Counted from the stretch's first letter, positions 24,744 to 35,150 are shown. The stretch: 64,000 nt of DNA from Parachryseolinea silvisoli (GCF_021190955.1 NZ_JAIOAO010000002.1:806001-870000), one strand, 5' to 3'. Translations and numbers: made by a program. The notes: generated by a model not told the origin, from the sequence alone.

Positions 24744-27700
24744 ATGGCCCGCGAAACGGATCATTTTATAGTAGGAATAGGTGCCTCGGCCGGCGGACTC
24801 GAAGCCATCAATGAATTCTTCGACAACATGCCGGCGTCACCGGCCTGCTCGTTTGTGGTGATCCAGCACCTTTCCCCCGACCACAAAAGCCTGCTGGCCG
24901 AGATCATTACCCGTCATACTAAGATGCGTGTATACGAGGCCGTCGATGGTATGCAGGTGGAGCCCAATTGCGTATATATCATACCCAGTAACCGGGCGCT
25001 GACGATCCGCGGCAATAACCTGACGGTTGAAAAAAAGGAACCTCTGAAAGTACCAAACAATGCCATTGACGTATTTCTCCAATCACTGGCGCACGAGCGG
25101 AAAGAGAAAAGCATTGGTGTGATTCTCTCGGGCACGGGTTCGGACGGTACCCGGGGCATCGAAGCCATTAAAAACTGCGGAGGTCTGGTACTGGTGCAAG
25201 ACCCGAAGACGGCGCAATTCGATGGCATGCCCATCAGCGCGATACAGTCGGGTCATGCACGGGCGATATTATCACCATCGCAGATGCCGGAAGAGATCCT
25301 GTTCCATACCCAGACCAACCTCTCGTATCTTAATACCAACAACCTGCTCGAGAACAAAGCGCTTGACGAGATTTTCCAGCTTATTCACGACGAAGTAGGT
25401 TTTAACTTTCACTATTATAAGACGCCTACCCTGTTGCGGCGTATTTACAACCGGATATCGAAGGGAAATCACGGCACGTTGGAAGGTTATTTAGAGGTGC
25501 TGCGCAAGTCGCCACAGGAGTGTCGTGCGCTGAGCAACGATTTTCTGATTGGGGTCACAAAATTCTTCCGCGACAAGGAGGCCTTCCAGGTATTGGCGCG
25601 TGAGGTCATCAACCCACTGGTGGCTTCGAAAGAGAATGGTGACATTCTGAAAGTATGGGTAGTAGCGTGTAGCACGGGCGAAGAGGCGCTTTCCATCGCG
25701 ATCCTCATCAATGAAGCGCTGGAAAAGCAAAAGAAAGATTTGATGGTAAAAATCTTCGCCACGGATATTGACGAGCGGAGTATCACCATCGCTAACAAAG
25801 GTATATATCCAACTTCGATCGAGGCGGACATCAGCAAGGAACTGCTCGAAAAGTATTTTTCCAGGAGCAACAATAGCTATCAGGTCCTGCCGCACATCCG
25901 CAAGCAGATCATATTCGTTAAACATGATATCACCAACGAGGCGCCGTTTGTCAAGAATGACCTGGTAAGCTGCCGTAACATGCTTATCTACATGACGCGC
26001 TCGCTGCAAGAGAAGCTGTTTCCCATTTTACTATACGCGCTCAAACGGCAGAGTTACTTGTTTTTGGGATCCAGCGAATCGCCGGTGACGATTGAAAAAT
26101 ACCTGGTCGACGTCGACGCGAAAGCCAAGGTATATCGCAAGGAATATGAGGCCCCCCTGAACAGTCGTCACCTCATGGACATATCGCAGCGTAAAAGCAG
26201 CTATCCCGAGCCTGAGAGTACTGCGATGGGAAGAAGTGGAGACAGCTACGCTAAGTTCTTTCAGCAGGAGATCAGCCGCGAATTTGGATATGTAGGTTGT
26301 TACATTAATGACGAGTTTGAAATCGTCAAGACTATTGGGGACTATAACAATATACTATCGCTGCCACAGCGCGAGTTGGTGTTCAACTTGCTGGAGATGT
26401 TGCCGCCCAACCTCGGTCCGATGTTAAGCCTGGAGGTCCGTAAGGTATGGAAGACAAATCAACGGGTATTGCTCCGCGACCTGAAGTTTCAACGGGACGA
26501 TGAAGAGTATGTGCTGGAGGTACTGATCGTGCCGGCCAAGGTAGAAGTGCCCACACGACTGACGCTGGTGATACTTCGCCAACAGCAAACACTGCCTGGC
26601 ATGACGCCACCCCCGGTGGTGCCCGATCTCGATTCGACGGATAAATTCACGAGCGACTATATTCGGTCGCTGGAAATGGACCTGCAAAAGGTCCGCTACA
26701 ATCTGCAAGTAACAGTAGAGAATACAGAAACGATCAACGAAGAGCTGCAAAGCTCGAACGAGGAATTACTCACGGCGAACGAGGAATTACAGAGCTCGAA
26801 CGAAGAGTTGCAGTCTGTAAACGAGGAACTGCACACGCTCAATACGGAGTACCAGCTGCGCATTCAGGAGCTGTCGGAATTGAACGACGATTTGAACAAT
26901 TATTTCCGCAGCAGTGACTTTGGACAGATTTTCCTGGACGAAGAGCTGAACATCCGGAAGTTCAATCCAGCGTCCGCCAAAATGATCAACCTCATCGAAA
27001 GCGATGTCGGTAGACCCATTACACACTTCTCGACAAACTTCCGGTACGATAACCTGGCGCAGGACTTGCAGGTAGTGCAGCAAACTAACCAGACACTTGA
27101 GCGAGAGCTATTATTGGCAAATGGCCGAAACCTGCTCATGCGGATGATGCCTTACCTTTCCAACGAAGACAAGCAAGTAGGCATCGTGATATCGTTTGTT
27201 GACGTGAGCTTGGTGAAACACCTCAGCACATTTATTGCTGCCGTGTTCAACGTTAGCCCGAGTGCCATTCTGGCGTTGAAAAGCGTGCGCAGCGTGGAGC
27301 GAAATATACTCGACTTCGTTGTAGAGACTTCCAACTATATGGCCAGCTCCTTGCTGGGCACGACCGAAGACCTGAAAGGGAAATCGGTGCGTAAGGACCT
27401 GCCACAACTGGTCAGCGACGAGTTGTTCCAGGAAATGCAATACGTCGTGGAGCGCAACGTTCCTATGCAGCAGGATTTTTACCTTCTTCACACACGCCGC
27501 TGGTACCAGGTGAACGCCATTCGCATGGAGGACGGGCTGGTGATGACGTTTGCCGATATCACGCAAAAGAAGGCCGCCGAAGACAAGCTGCGCAATAGCT
27601 ATGCAGAATTGGTGCGGGCAAAAGACAGTCTGAAAGAGCTAAACGCCGACCTGGAGCAGAAAGTACGGGAGCGTACGCTCGAGTTATCAAAAAGTGAGGA

Positions 27701-29225
27701 GCGTTTCAAGACCATTGCCACCACCACGATCGATGCTATTTGGGAGTGGGACTTTGTACGGAATGAAGCGTGGTGGAGCGATACTTTTTACAACGTCTTC
27801 GGTTATGATGTCGTGCGCGATAAGTTCACGCGCGCTACCTGGGCGGAAAGGATTCACTCTGACGATAAGGACCGTGTACAACAGACATTGTACAGAGCCA
27901 TCAATCAGAACAGTCAGCGTTGGTCTACCGAGTATCGTTTTCAGCGGGCCGATGGTGAATACCTCGACATACTCGACCAGGCCACAATCATCAAGGACGA
28001 GCTCGGTGCACCCTGCCGGATGATCGGTTCGATGCTCGACATCACGCAGCTCAAACAGGCCGAGCAAGCTATTGCCAACTCACAGGCCGAGCGCAAGTTC
28101 CTGGCAGAGTCTATGCCACTGATCGTGTGGATGGCCGACGAATCGGGAAATATCACGTTTGTGAACCGTCAGTTCGAGAAATATACGGGCCTGTCAACCG
28201 AAGAAATTCTGGCGAAGGGTTGGAGCACGGTGATCCACCCGCAGCACATTGACGTTTTCTTAGAGACGTGGCGTCAGTCTGTAAACCGCGCCGAGGAGTT
28301 TACGCTCGAGCTGCGGCTGTTGGTGCAGGGGGGCGAATACCGCTGGAACCTGCTGCGCGCCAACCCGCGTAAGAATCGCGCTGGCGTGATTGTGAACTGG
28401 GTTATTACCTCCGTGGACATCCACGAACAAAAAAGTCTGAATAAGCTCCTGGAGGAAAAAGTCGCCAGCCGTACCCGGGAACTGGAGGAGGTAAACGAGG
28501 CGCTTCGCTTGAGCAACAACGACCTGAAGCAATTTGCTTCGGTAGCGTCGCATGACCTGCAGGAACCTATTCGGAAAATGGTGATGTTTTCGCGTATGGT
28601 CGGCAGCCAGTTCCGCGATCAGCTGCCCGAGAAGGCGCACTTTTACCTCGATGCCATTGCCTCGTCGTCGGAGCGCATGCGCGCGATGATTACCAACATC
28701 CTGAACTTTTCCAAAATCTCTCCCGACCGTGGCGACTTCCGGGTAACGGACATCAATGCCATGTTAAAAGATATACAAGATGACTATGAGCTGTTGATCA
28801 AAGAAAGGAAAGCGGTCCTTACGGTGGACCAGTTCCCGGACATGGAAGTTATACCGAACCTGATCCGCCAGGTATTCCAGAACCTGATCAGCAACGCCCT
28901 CAAGTTTGCACGCGACGGTGTGCCGCCGCACGTTACCATTACGGCGACACGCGTGGCCGAAAAATCGTTCACCGCCTCTTCAGACCCCAACGGTCCTTTC
29001 TGTATATGCACTGTCCGCGACAATGGCATAGGATTTAATGAGGAATTCAGGGAAAAAATATTCGTGTTGTTCCATCGTATCAACCCCAAGGACAAATACG
29101 AAGGCTCCGGCATCGGCCTGGCCATCGTGAAGAAGGTGATTGATATACACCAGGGGCTGGTACGCGGCTCCAGTGAGGAGGGACAAGGCGCACTATTTGA
29201 ACTTGTAATTCCGATTAAACAGTAA
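24744..29225 (+). CDS. CheB-CheR-PAS hybrid sensor histidine kinase
   Basis: A 1493-residue multidomain signalling protein. CheB methylesterase covers about 5-190, with GASAGG (serine), QHLSPDHKS (histidine) and LSGTGSDG (aspartate). CheR methyltransferase covers about 200-475 (GVTKFFRD; ACSTGEEALS; LVSCRNMLIYM). A long coiled coil with repeated SSNEELLTANEELQ-type heptads follows near 645-735. Then come several PAS/PAC domains (about 740-1245; two clear PAC ends are VDVSLVK and SMLDITQLKQAE). The kinase has phospho-acceptor H1270 (SHDLQEP) and ATPase boxes (NLISNALKFA, DNGIGF, GSGIGLAIVKKV). No membrane segment is seen. It lies between a phytochrome and a response regulator in one operon. 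Confidence 0.93.
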   Translation: MARETDHFIVGIGASAGGLEAINEFFDNMPASPACSFVVIQHLSPDHKSLLAEIITRHTKMRVYEAVDGMQVEPNCVYIIPSNRALTIRGNNLTVEKKEPLKVPNNAIDVFLQSLAHERKEKSIGVILSGTGSDGTRGIEAIKNCGGLVLVQDPKTAQFDGMPISAIQSGHARAILSPSQMPEEILFHTQTNLSYLNTNNLLENKALDEIFQLIHDEVGFNFHYYKTPTLLRRIYNRISKGNHGTLEGYLEVLRKSPQECRALSNDFLIGVTKFFRDKEAFQVLAREVINPLVASKENGDILKVWVVACSTGEEALSIAILINEALEKQKKDLMVKIFATDIDERSITIANKGIYPTSIEADISKELLEKYFSRSNNSYQVLPHIRKQIIFVKHDITNEAPFVKNDLVSCRNMLIYMTRSLQEKLFPILLYALKRQSYLFLGSSESPVTIEKYLVDVDAKAKVYRKEYEAPLNSRHLMDISQRKSSYPEPESTAMGRSGDSYAKFFQQEISREFGYVGCYINDEFEIVKTIGDYNNILSLPQRELVFNLLEMLPPNLGPMLSLEVRKVWKTNQRVLLRDLKFQRDDEEYVLEVLIVPAKVEVPTRLTLVILRQQQTLPGMTPPPVVPDLDSTDKFTSDYIRSLEMDLQKVRYNLQVTVENTETINEELQSSNEELLTANEELQSSNEELQSVNEELHTLNTEYQLRIQELSELNDDLNNYFRSSDFGQIFLDEELNIRKFNPASAKMINLIESDVGRPITHFSTNFRYDNLAQDLQVVQQTNQTLERELLLANGRNLLMRMMPYLSNEDKQVGIVISFVDVSLVKHLSTFIAAVFNVSPSAILALKSVRSVERNILDFVVETSNYMASSLLGTTEDLKGKSVRKDLPQLVSDELFQEMQYVVERNVPMQQDFYLLHTRRWYQVNAIRMEDGLVMTFADITQKKAAEDKLRNSYAELVRAKDSLKELNADLEQKVRERTLELSKSEERFKTIATTTIDAIWEWDFVRNEAWWSDTFYNVFGYDVVRDKFTRATWAERIHSDDKDRVQQTLYRAINQNSQRWSTEYRFQRADGEYLDILDQATIIKDELGAPCRMIGSMLDITQLKQAEQAIANSQAERKFLAESMPLIVWMADESGNITFVNRQFEKYTGLSTEEILAKGWSTVIHPQHIDVFLETWRQSVNRAEEFTLELRLLVQGGEYRWNLLRANPRKNRAGVIVNWVITSVDIHEQKSLNKLLEEKVASRTRELEEVNEALRLSNNDLKQFASVASHDLQEPIRKMVMFSRMVGSQFRDQLPEKAHFYLDAIASSSERMRAMITNILNFSKISPDRGDFRVTDINAMLKDIQDDYELLIKERKAVLTVDQFPDMEVIPNLIRQVFQNLISNALKFARDGVPPHVTITATRVAEKSFTASSDPNGPFCICTVRDNGIGFNEEFREKIFVLFHRINPKDKYEGSGIGLAIVKKVIDIHQGLVRGSSEEGQGALFELVIPIKQ

Positions 29226-29232
29226 AGTAAGT

Positions 29233-29628
29233 ATGTCGAAGTACTTGTTGTTATGTGAAGACGATCAGTATGACCGTGCCGTTTTCGCAGAGATCTTTCA
29301 AGAGGTGGAGAAAGAATATGAGCTCGTGATGCTCGAAGAGGGCAGCGAAGTAATACCCTTCCTCGCCAAAAAACAGCGGCGCGATGCATACCCGGCGTTG
29401 ATTTTGCTGGATCAAAACATGCCGCAAAAAAAGGGAACGGAAGTGTTAAAAGAAGTGAAAGCGAGCGATGACTATAAACACATTCCGGTAGTGATATACT
29501 CTACCCATGATGGCCAGGAGCTTGCCAGCGAGTCGAAGGCGCTCGGCGCGGTGACATTCATGTCTAAGCCGTATGATTACAACGAGTATATAGCACTGAT
29601 TAAAATGCTGATGACCCTCGCTCTCTGA
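29233..29628 (+). CDS. Single-domain response regulator
   Basis: A 131-residue receiver domain with no output domain. The acidic pair D10/D11, phosphorylation site D60 (LILLDQNMP), switch serine S90 and lysine K112 (MSKPYD) are all present. It starts eight bases after the kinase gene, so it is the likely phosphate acceptor of that kinase. Similar small regulators follow phytochrome kinases in many bacteria and pass the phosphate on to other proteins. The target is not in view. Confidence 0.93.
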   Translation: MSKYLLLCEDDQYDRAVFAEIFQEVEKEYELVMLEEGSEVIPFLAKKQRRDAYPALILLDQNMPQKKGTEVLKEVKASDDYKHIPVVIYSTHDGQELASESKALGAVTFMSKPYDYNEYIALIKMLMTLAL

Positions 29629-29813
29629 AGAAAATACTCCACAGTGAGTGTGTCGACTGTTCCACGCCTTCGTTCGATAGCTTGTTGAATTTATTCCACA
29701 GGCTAGGTTGATTTCTTTTTCGACCCTTTCGTGCGTCATTACTTCTCATGCTGCGGGCACAATAATTAAATTATGATAGCCGGTACTTTCACCAATAAGA
29801 TCCGTCTATCATA

Positions 29814-30920
29814 ATGAACGAACTATTAGAACGCGAGTATTGGAACAATACCGTACAAGACTATCTCATTGCCCTGGCGATCATTGTCGTCGGCACATTG
29901 GCCCTGCGCATCTTTAAAGGCACGTTGTTGCGCCGCCTGGAAAAATGGGCAAATACCACCAAGACTACCAATGATGATTTTCTCTTAAAGAGTGTGGAAC
30001 GTTTTGCGCTGCCGGCGTTATACTACTTTATTATCTATTCGGGTATCAACTACCTGGAGCTGACACCGAAGGCCGACAATGTGCTGCGCATTGCTACCGC
30101 CCTGGTGATTACGTTTTTTATCCTGCGGCTGATATCCTCGATCATTTTGCTGGTGCTTCAGAACTATATACGCCGACAGGAGAAAGGCGAGGAGAAGATC
30201 AGACAGCTCGGAGGCCTGATGGTGATCATCAACATTGTCGTCTGGATTTTGGGCGCGGTATTCTTAATCGACAACCTGGGTTACAATGTTACAACTATTA
30301 TCACCGGGTTGGGCATCGGTGGTATTGCTATAGCCCTGGCAGCACAAAACATTCTGGGTGATTTATTTAATTACTTTGTCATCTTTTTTGATCGACCGTT
30401 TGAGGTCGGTGACTTTATTGTCGTAGATGACAAGATGGGTTCCGGGGAATATATAGGTCTGAAAACAACGCGCATTCGAAGCCTCAGTGGTGAGCAGTTG
30501 GTCATCGGCAACTCCAACCTCATGAACGCCAGAATTCATAACTTCAAAACCCAAAACTTACGGCGCGTAGTTTTTAACATCAATATCTCGTATGCCACAC
30601 CAATCGAAAAAGTGCGGGAGATTCCAGCAATCTTAAAAGCAATTGTGGAAGCCCAGGCAGATGTACGGTTCGACCGTGCACACTTTGCTTCCTATAAGGA
30701 CTGGAGCCTGAACTTCGAGATCGTATACTTTGTGCTCAGTTCGGACTTCAACAAGTACATGGATATTCAACAATCAATCAATCTCGCAATCTACGATCGT
30801 TTGCAGGCATTGGGCGTAGACTTCGCATTGCCGACACAACGTTTGATGATGAAAGGTGGCGGGGAGGAAGCTTTGAATCCCAATGAGGCGACAGATAAAA
30901 CGGAAGCCGCCAGAACTTAA
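29814..30920 (+). CDS. MscS-family mechanosensitive ion channel
   Basis: A 368-residue membrane protein. Three or four N-terminal hydrophobic segments (about 17-35, 60-80, 90-115, 140-160) lead to the pore-lining helix with GLGIGGIAIALAAQNILGDLF (seen in parts), the glycine/alanine-packed TM3 of MscS. The beta domain follows (FFDRPFEVGDFIVV; GLKTTRIRSLSGEQLVIGNSNL), then a C-terminal alpha/beta domain. Such channels open under hypo-osmotic stress, or act as regulated small-conductance channels. It is separated from the light-signalling operon by 185 bases, so there is no clear functional link. Confidence 0.92.
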   Translation: MNELLEREYWNNTVQDYLIALAIIVVGTLALRIFKGTLLRRLEKWANTTKTTNDDFLLKSVERFALPALYYFIIYSGINYLELTPKADNVLRIATALVITFFILRLISSIILLVLQNYIRRQEKGEEKIRQLGGLMVIINIVVWILGAVFLIDNLGYNVTTIITGLGIGGIAIALAAQNILGDLFNYFVIFFDRPFEVGDFIVVDDKMGSGEYIGLKTTRIRSLSGEQLVIGNSNLMNARIHNFKTQNLRRVVFNINISYATPIEKVREIPAILKAIVEAQADVRFDRAHFASYKDWSLNFEIVYFVLSSDFNKYMDIQQSINLAIYDRLQALGVDFALPTQRLMMKGGGEEALNPNEATDKTEAART

Positions 30921-31058
30921 CGCCTGACTATGCGTCCCAAGGCGGACAAAAACATCCGGAACCGGACACCATATAATCATTTGCTACGCCAAACGCCAGA
31001 TCAAATACCAATATCGATTGTGGTCACATAATTGCATGCCTTGGCCAAATCGCCCGCC

Positions 31059-33488
31059 ATGATCCGCAACTACTTCAAAGTGATCCTCCGCACGATGCTT
31101 CGAAACAAAGCATATTCGATCATCAACATTCTGGGCCTCTCTGTCGGTCTCGCGATGTACATCATCATCTCGCAGTATGTACAATACGAAGCGAGTTACG
31201 ATCGATTTCATACCCACACGTCGGACATCTACCGTGTCGCCATGCACTTTGCCCGTCCCAACCAAGAGGCATATACCGACGCAGCGACTTATGTGCCTGC
31301 CGGCGCGGCGCTGAAAGCTGACTTTCCGGAAGTACAGGCCTATACCTTTATCACTCCTGAATACGGCCGCATCGTTTTCCAGGTTGACGACCGCATTTTT
31401 GAGGAAGAGAAAGTATACTACGCTGATTCCACCTTCTTCCGCTTCTTCGACTTCCAGGTGTTGACCGGTGACCCGGCTACGATGCTCGTCGAACCCGCAT
31501 CGATCGTGCTGTCGCGTCGGGCGGCAGAGAAGTATTTCGGCCCAATGGACACCTGGAAAGAGAGCCCGTTGAATAAAACCATCCGGGTAAACGGCCAAAG
31601 CATCATGCGTGTGACCGGAATCATGGAGAATGTACCGGGTAACTCACACTTCAAACCCAACGTGCTGATCTCGTATGCAGAATTTACAGCCGGCAGGGAC
31701 CTGACCCATAACTGGGGCTGGAATGACTTCTATACGTACATCCGGTTGGCGCCCGGCACTGACTATAGCATGCTGCAAGCGAAGCTTGACGACCGCTATG
31801 CCGAGAAGTATATGGGCAAAGATTCGCACAAGAGCTTTGTATTACAGCCTTTGGAGGATATTCACTTGCGCTCGCACCTGTCGTTTGAATTAGAACCTCG
31901 TGGCGACGGACGCGCGGTGCAGTTCCTGGTAGTGATTTCAATCATGATCCTGGTTATTGCCTGGGTCAACTATATCAACCTGTCGACTGCGCGGGGCGAA
32001 AGCCGCGGCAAGGAAATTGGCGTGCGCAAGGTAAACGGCGCCAGCCGACGGGAGATTATGGGCCAATTCCTGTTAGAGTCGTTCTGCATGAACCTGATCG
32101 GCATTTTGCTGGCCGTGATGATTGTACAGGCGTCGGTGCCGTTGATTGGCGCCATGTTGGAAAAAGACCTGCGCTTTACGTTGCTGGGCGATATAGATTT
32201 TCTGCGCGCATTGCTGACGTTGTATGTCGTCGGAAGCCTGGTAGCGGGCCTATATCCGGCGTTGGCATTATCATCGTTTCAACCGCTGCGGGTCCTCAAG
32301 GCTTCGTCGGGGAGCGTTGCGCGGGGCAAGTCGTGGTTGCGTCAGGCGCTGGTGGTGTTTCAATTCGTGATGTCGGCAGGTCTCATTACCGGTACGATCA
32401 TCGTCATAAATCAGTTGCAATTTATGCGTAAGGCAGACCTCGGATTTTCATTCGACAAAACGCTGGTGATCAACAGCCCCAGTACGATTACGAACGACTC
32501 GGTGTTTTTCAGTCGCTATCAGCATTTCAAAGAGCAGGTGCTGAAATACCCGGCGGTAAAATATGTGACTTTGTCTTCCGCATTGCCGGGTAAATCTTAT
32601 AACGACCTCGATAACATGGCCAACATTCGCCTCCTGGGTCGATCGGATCAATACCTGGGCTTGTTGACCTACCGTGTGGACGAAGACTTCCTGAATGTGT
32701 TCGACCTGAAGCTGTTGACGGGGCGTAAGTTCCCGCCCATGGAGCCGGGCAGGGACAGCCTGGTGTACCTCAATGAAAAAGCGGTGGAGCTATTTGGCAT
32801 TGCTTCGCCGGAGGCGGCCGTGGGTCAAAAGATTGACTTCCAGGGTCGGACCGTAGAAGTGTTGGGCGTGGTGCAGAATTACCATCATAAATCATTGCGC
32901 AACAGCTTTGAGCCGATGATGCTCCGCAACACGCCGGCGTATCCGCTCTATATATCGTTACGGCTGAGCCCGGATAATACCGTTTCCATACAGGATATTA
33001 TTACCCACGTACGGCAACAATGGCAGCAGACATACGCGGACAATCCTTTCAACTACTCGTTTCTTGACACGCACGTCGCGGATCAGTATAAAGAAGACCT
33101 ACGCTTTGGTCGTGTGTTTACCATGTTTGCGTTCTTCTCAATTGCCATTTCCTGTTTAGGCCTGCTGGGCCTGGTGTCGTATACGGTCACGGTGCGCATG
33201 AAAGAGGTGGGTGTACGCAAAGTATTGGGCGCCACGGCATCCAGTATTTTTCTGCTCTTCTCGCGGGATTATATGCGTCTGTTGCTGACAGCCAACGTGG
33301 TGGGTATACCCCTGGCGTATTTTGTGCTGACGTTGTGGTTGGAAGATTTTGCTTACCGCGCATCGCTGGCGTGGTGGATGTTCCTGATGCCGGTTGTCGT
33401 AGTAGCCGTCCTGGCCCTTGTGGCCGTGGGTAGTCAAATTCTGAAGGCGGCGCACATGAATCCCGTCAATACTTTACGGCAGGAATAA
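31059..33488 (+). CDS. ABC transporter permease, MacB/FtsX type
   Basis: A 809-residue inner-membrane protein. I chose ATG 31059 (MIRNYFKVILRTMLRNKAYSIIN, seen in parts), which gives the standard N terminus; a TTG at 31032 would add nine residues. The order is TM1 (about 18-40), a large periplasmic MacB-like domain (45-275), an FtsX core with three helices (about 285-420), TM, a second periplasmic domain (430-660), and a second FtsX core (about 680-805). The motif RGKEIGVRKVNGASRREI and its repeat KEVGVRKVLGATASSIF mark the two halves. No ATPase gene is adjacent; Bacteroidota often encode these duplicated permeases alone. Confidence 0.9.
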   Translation: MIRNYFKVILRTMLRNKAYSIINILGLSVGLAMYIIISQYVQYEASYDRFHTHTSDIYRVAMHFARPNQEAYTDAATYVPAGAALKADFPEVQAYTFITPEYGRIVFQVDDRIFEEEKVYYADSTFFRFFDFQVLTGDPATMLVEPASIVLSRRAAEKYFGPMDTWKESPLNKTIRVNGQSIMRVTGIMENVPGNSHFKPNVLISYAEFTAGRDLTHNWGWNDFYTYIRLAPGTDYSMLQAKLDDRYAEKYMGKDSHKSFVLQPLEDIHLRSHLSFELEPRGDGRAVQFLVVISIMILVIAWVNYINLSTARGESRGKEIGVRKVNGASRREIMGQFLLESFCMNLIGILLAVMIVQASVPLIGAMLEKDLRFTLLGDIDFLRALLTLYVVGSLVAGLYPALALSSFQPLRVLKASSGSVARGKSWLRQALVVFQFVMSAGLITGTIIVINQLQFMRKADLGFSFDKTLVINSPSTITNDSVFFSRYQHFKEQVLKYPAVKYVTLSSALPGKSYNDLDNMANIRLLGRSDQYLGLLTYRVDEDFLNVFDLKLLTGRKFPPMEPGRDSLVYLNEKAVELFGIASPEAAVGQKIDFQGRTVEVLGVVQNYHHKSLRNSFEPMMLRNTPAYPLYISLRLSPDNTVSIQDIITHVRQQWQQTYADNPFNYSFLDTHVADQYKEDLRFGRVFTMFAFFSIAISCLGLLGLVSYTVTVRMKEVGVRKVLGATASSIFLLFSRDYMRLLLTANVVGIPLAYFVLTLWLEDFAYRASLAWWMFLMPVVVVAVLALVAVGSQILKAAHMNPVNTLRQE

Positions 33489-33550
33489 GTGCGAATGGCA
33501 TGGTTATTTAACGTGGATTTTTATCCACCGTTAATGAAAATGCCGGTCGT

Positions 33551-34291
33551 ATGGAAGAACCAGGTGCAGAGAATAAAGCTCCCCAAAAAGAAGAAAAGAA
33601 ATCCAGCAACGTCTTGATGTTTGCTGCCATCGGTGTGTTGGCGGTGCTCGTGGGTTGTTACTTTATCTTCCCGGATTTCCAGGCCGGGGTTAATGAGGCT
33701 TTTGAAATTATTACAAGCCAAGACGAGGAACGGATCAAATCCTGGGTACAGCAGTTTGGATTGTGGGGTCCGCTGGTGTTGATCGTGGCGATGATGCTGC
33801 AGATGTTTATGTTTGTGGTTCCGAATGTCCTGTTGTTTATGATCTCCATTATTTGCTACGGGCCCATATGGGGTGGGTTGATCTCGCTCGCCGGCGTATT
33901 TGCTTCATCAACCCTGGGATATTTCATCGGTCGCAAACTCGGCCCACGTGCTATCGACCGCTTTGTCTCAAAGAAAGCACAAGACAAGATTTGTATTTTT
34001 ATTGAGCGCTATGGTGTGAAGGCGATTGCCATTACACGCTTGTCGTCCTTTTCGAATGATGCGTTGAGTTTTGTTGCCGGCATTCTGGAAATGAGTTATC
34101 GGAAATATATACTGGCTACCCTGGGTGGCATCACACCGCTTATCGTGCTCATGGCAATCTATGGTAACAACGGTAAGATCGAAAAGGCGTTGATTTGGAT
34201 CGCGTCTATTTCGGTGGTGTTGTTATTGGGGTATATTTACCTTGACCGGCACAAACGACGCGAGGCATATGCCCGGTATGCTGACCGTTAG
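33551..34291 (+). CDS. TVP38/TMEM64-family membrane protein (VTT domain)
   Basis: A 246-residue inner-membrane protein of the DedA-like VTT superfamily. A charged N-terminal tail (1-20, rich in E and K) precedes about six hydrophobic segments. Family features are the re-entrant region with YGPIWGGLISLAGVFASSTLGYFIGRKLG (seen in parts) and the second half FSNDALSFVAGILEMSYRKYILATLGG. The superfamily is linked to lipid scrambling or undecaprenyl-phosphate flipping; the role here is unknown. It is 62 bases after the permease gene on the same strand, so the two may be co-transcribed. Confidence 0.85.
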   Translation: MEEPGAENKAPQKEEKKSSNVLMFAAIGVLAVLVGCYFIFPDFQAGVNEAFEIITSQDEERIKSWVQQFGLWGPLVLIVAMMLQMFMFVVPNVLLFMISIICYGPIWGGLISLAGVFASSTLGYFIGRKLGPRAIDRFVSKKAQDKICIFIERYGVKAIAITRLSSFSNDALSFVAGILEMSYRKYILATLGGITPLIVLMAIYGNNGKIEKALIWIASISVVLLLGYIYLDRHKRREAYARYADR

Positions 34292-34459
34292 TAAGTAACA
34301 TCCATGTTGTAACGCGGGGTCAGAACGAATATATATTACGTTTCCCATTCCACATTTGGCGGCGAATGTGTATATTCATTGCACGCTCGACGTTCGAACG
34401 CCCGTGCAGAACGCACGGCACACTTTTTTATGTGTTGTTGGCAAATAAAGCGCACGATC

Positions 34460-34756
34460 ATGGAAAACCTTAAATTTAATCTCGATAGCGTAGAAGTATC
34501 GTACGGCGACAATGTCCTGACATCGATCATCCAGATAGACGAACGTATTTCCGACATTGCCAAATACCTGCGTACGCACAACGAGTCTAATGACTTTGAA
34601 AAGACCGAGGTCATCGACCGACTGAACAAGCTGATCGAGCTGAACCATAAGATCCAGCAAGAGCTGGAAGCGCAGGTACAAAAGATCAACGATATAAAGC
34701 CTATGTTGGCGCACGAGCCGATGAACGAATCCTTGCGAATAGCTTCCGTTCTCTAA
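34460..34756 (+). CDS. Small helical hypothetical protein
   Basis: A 98-residue protein starting MENLKFNLDSVEVSYG. The middle (about 28-80) is almost purely helical with heptad spacing (DRLNKLIELNHKIQQELEAQVQKI, seen in parts), so a coiled coil or helix-pair fold is likely. I chose ATG 34460; an in-frame ATG at 34379 would add 27 residues of atypical, cysteine- and arginine-rich sequence. No family is recognised. The last residues have low complexity and the gene is followed by a GC-rich hairpin. It stands alone between short intergenic regions. Confidence 0.6.
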   Translation: MENLKFNLDSVEVSYGDNVLTSIIQIDERISDIAKYLRTHNESNDFEKTEVIDRLNKLIELNHKIQQELEAQVQKINDIKPMLAHEPMNESLRIASVL

Positions 34757-34819
34757 GGCTTTTGTAAAGTCAAAAAAAGACCTGAATGTAGAAGGAGCCC
34801 ATAACCTGCTACAAAACGA

Positions 34820-34849
34820 ACGAGCCCTTCCCGAAAGAGAAGGGCTCTC
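34820..34849. terminator. GC-rich hairpin, possible terminator
   Basis: A perfect 9-bp stem (34822-34830 with 34839-34847), and no good T run on the plus strand. It lies between two small same-strand genes. Confidence 0.45.
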
Positions 34850-34913
34850 GTGTCTTAATTCGGCCGGGGAGGGCATCATTTTTTATCTTGTACAGTAAAA
34901 ACAACTGAAGACC

Positions 34914-35147
34914 ATGAGCCAGGCATTTGTACGCGAGAACGACGACCTGTGGCTGCACGATGTGGCCCCCTCTGTAACCGCGCTGATCGTGTTCCTGACA
35001 CAGGAAAACGGCGGCATCCGGGTGAATGAAACAAAGACCTTTACCGACCCGTCGGGCAAAGACGTGCATACCATGAGCAACGGCCTGTCATATGCTAAAG
35101 ATGACCGCGGGCGGTGGGAAGTGGTCGTGGAAAATCCCACTTCCTAA
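34914..35147 (+). CDS. Small hypothetical protein
   Basis: A 77-residue soluble protein (MSQAFVRENDDLWLHDVAPS ...) with no recognised domain. The composition looks coding: acidic, with predicted short strands (ALIVFLTQ; WEVVVENP) and a glycine- and asparagine-rich centre (ENGGIRVNETKTFTDPSGKDVHTM in parts). It converges with another small gene, and only three bases separate the two stops. No signal peptide or membrane segment is present, so a cytoplasmic role is likely. Confidence 0.6.
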   Translation: MSQAFVRENDDLWLHDVAPSVTALIVFLTQENGGIRVNETKTFTDPSGKDVHTMSNGLSYAKDDRGRWEVVVENPTS

Positions 35148-35150
35148 TGC

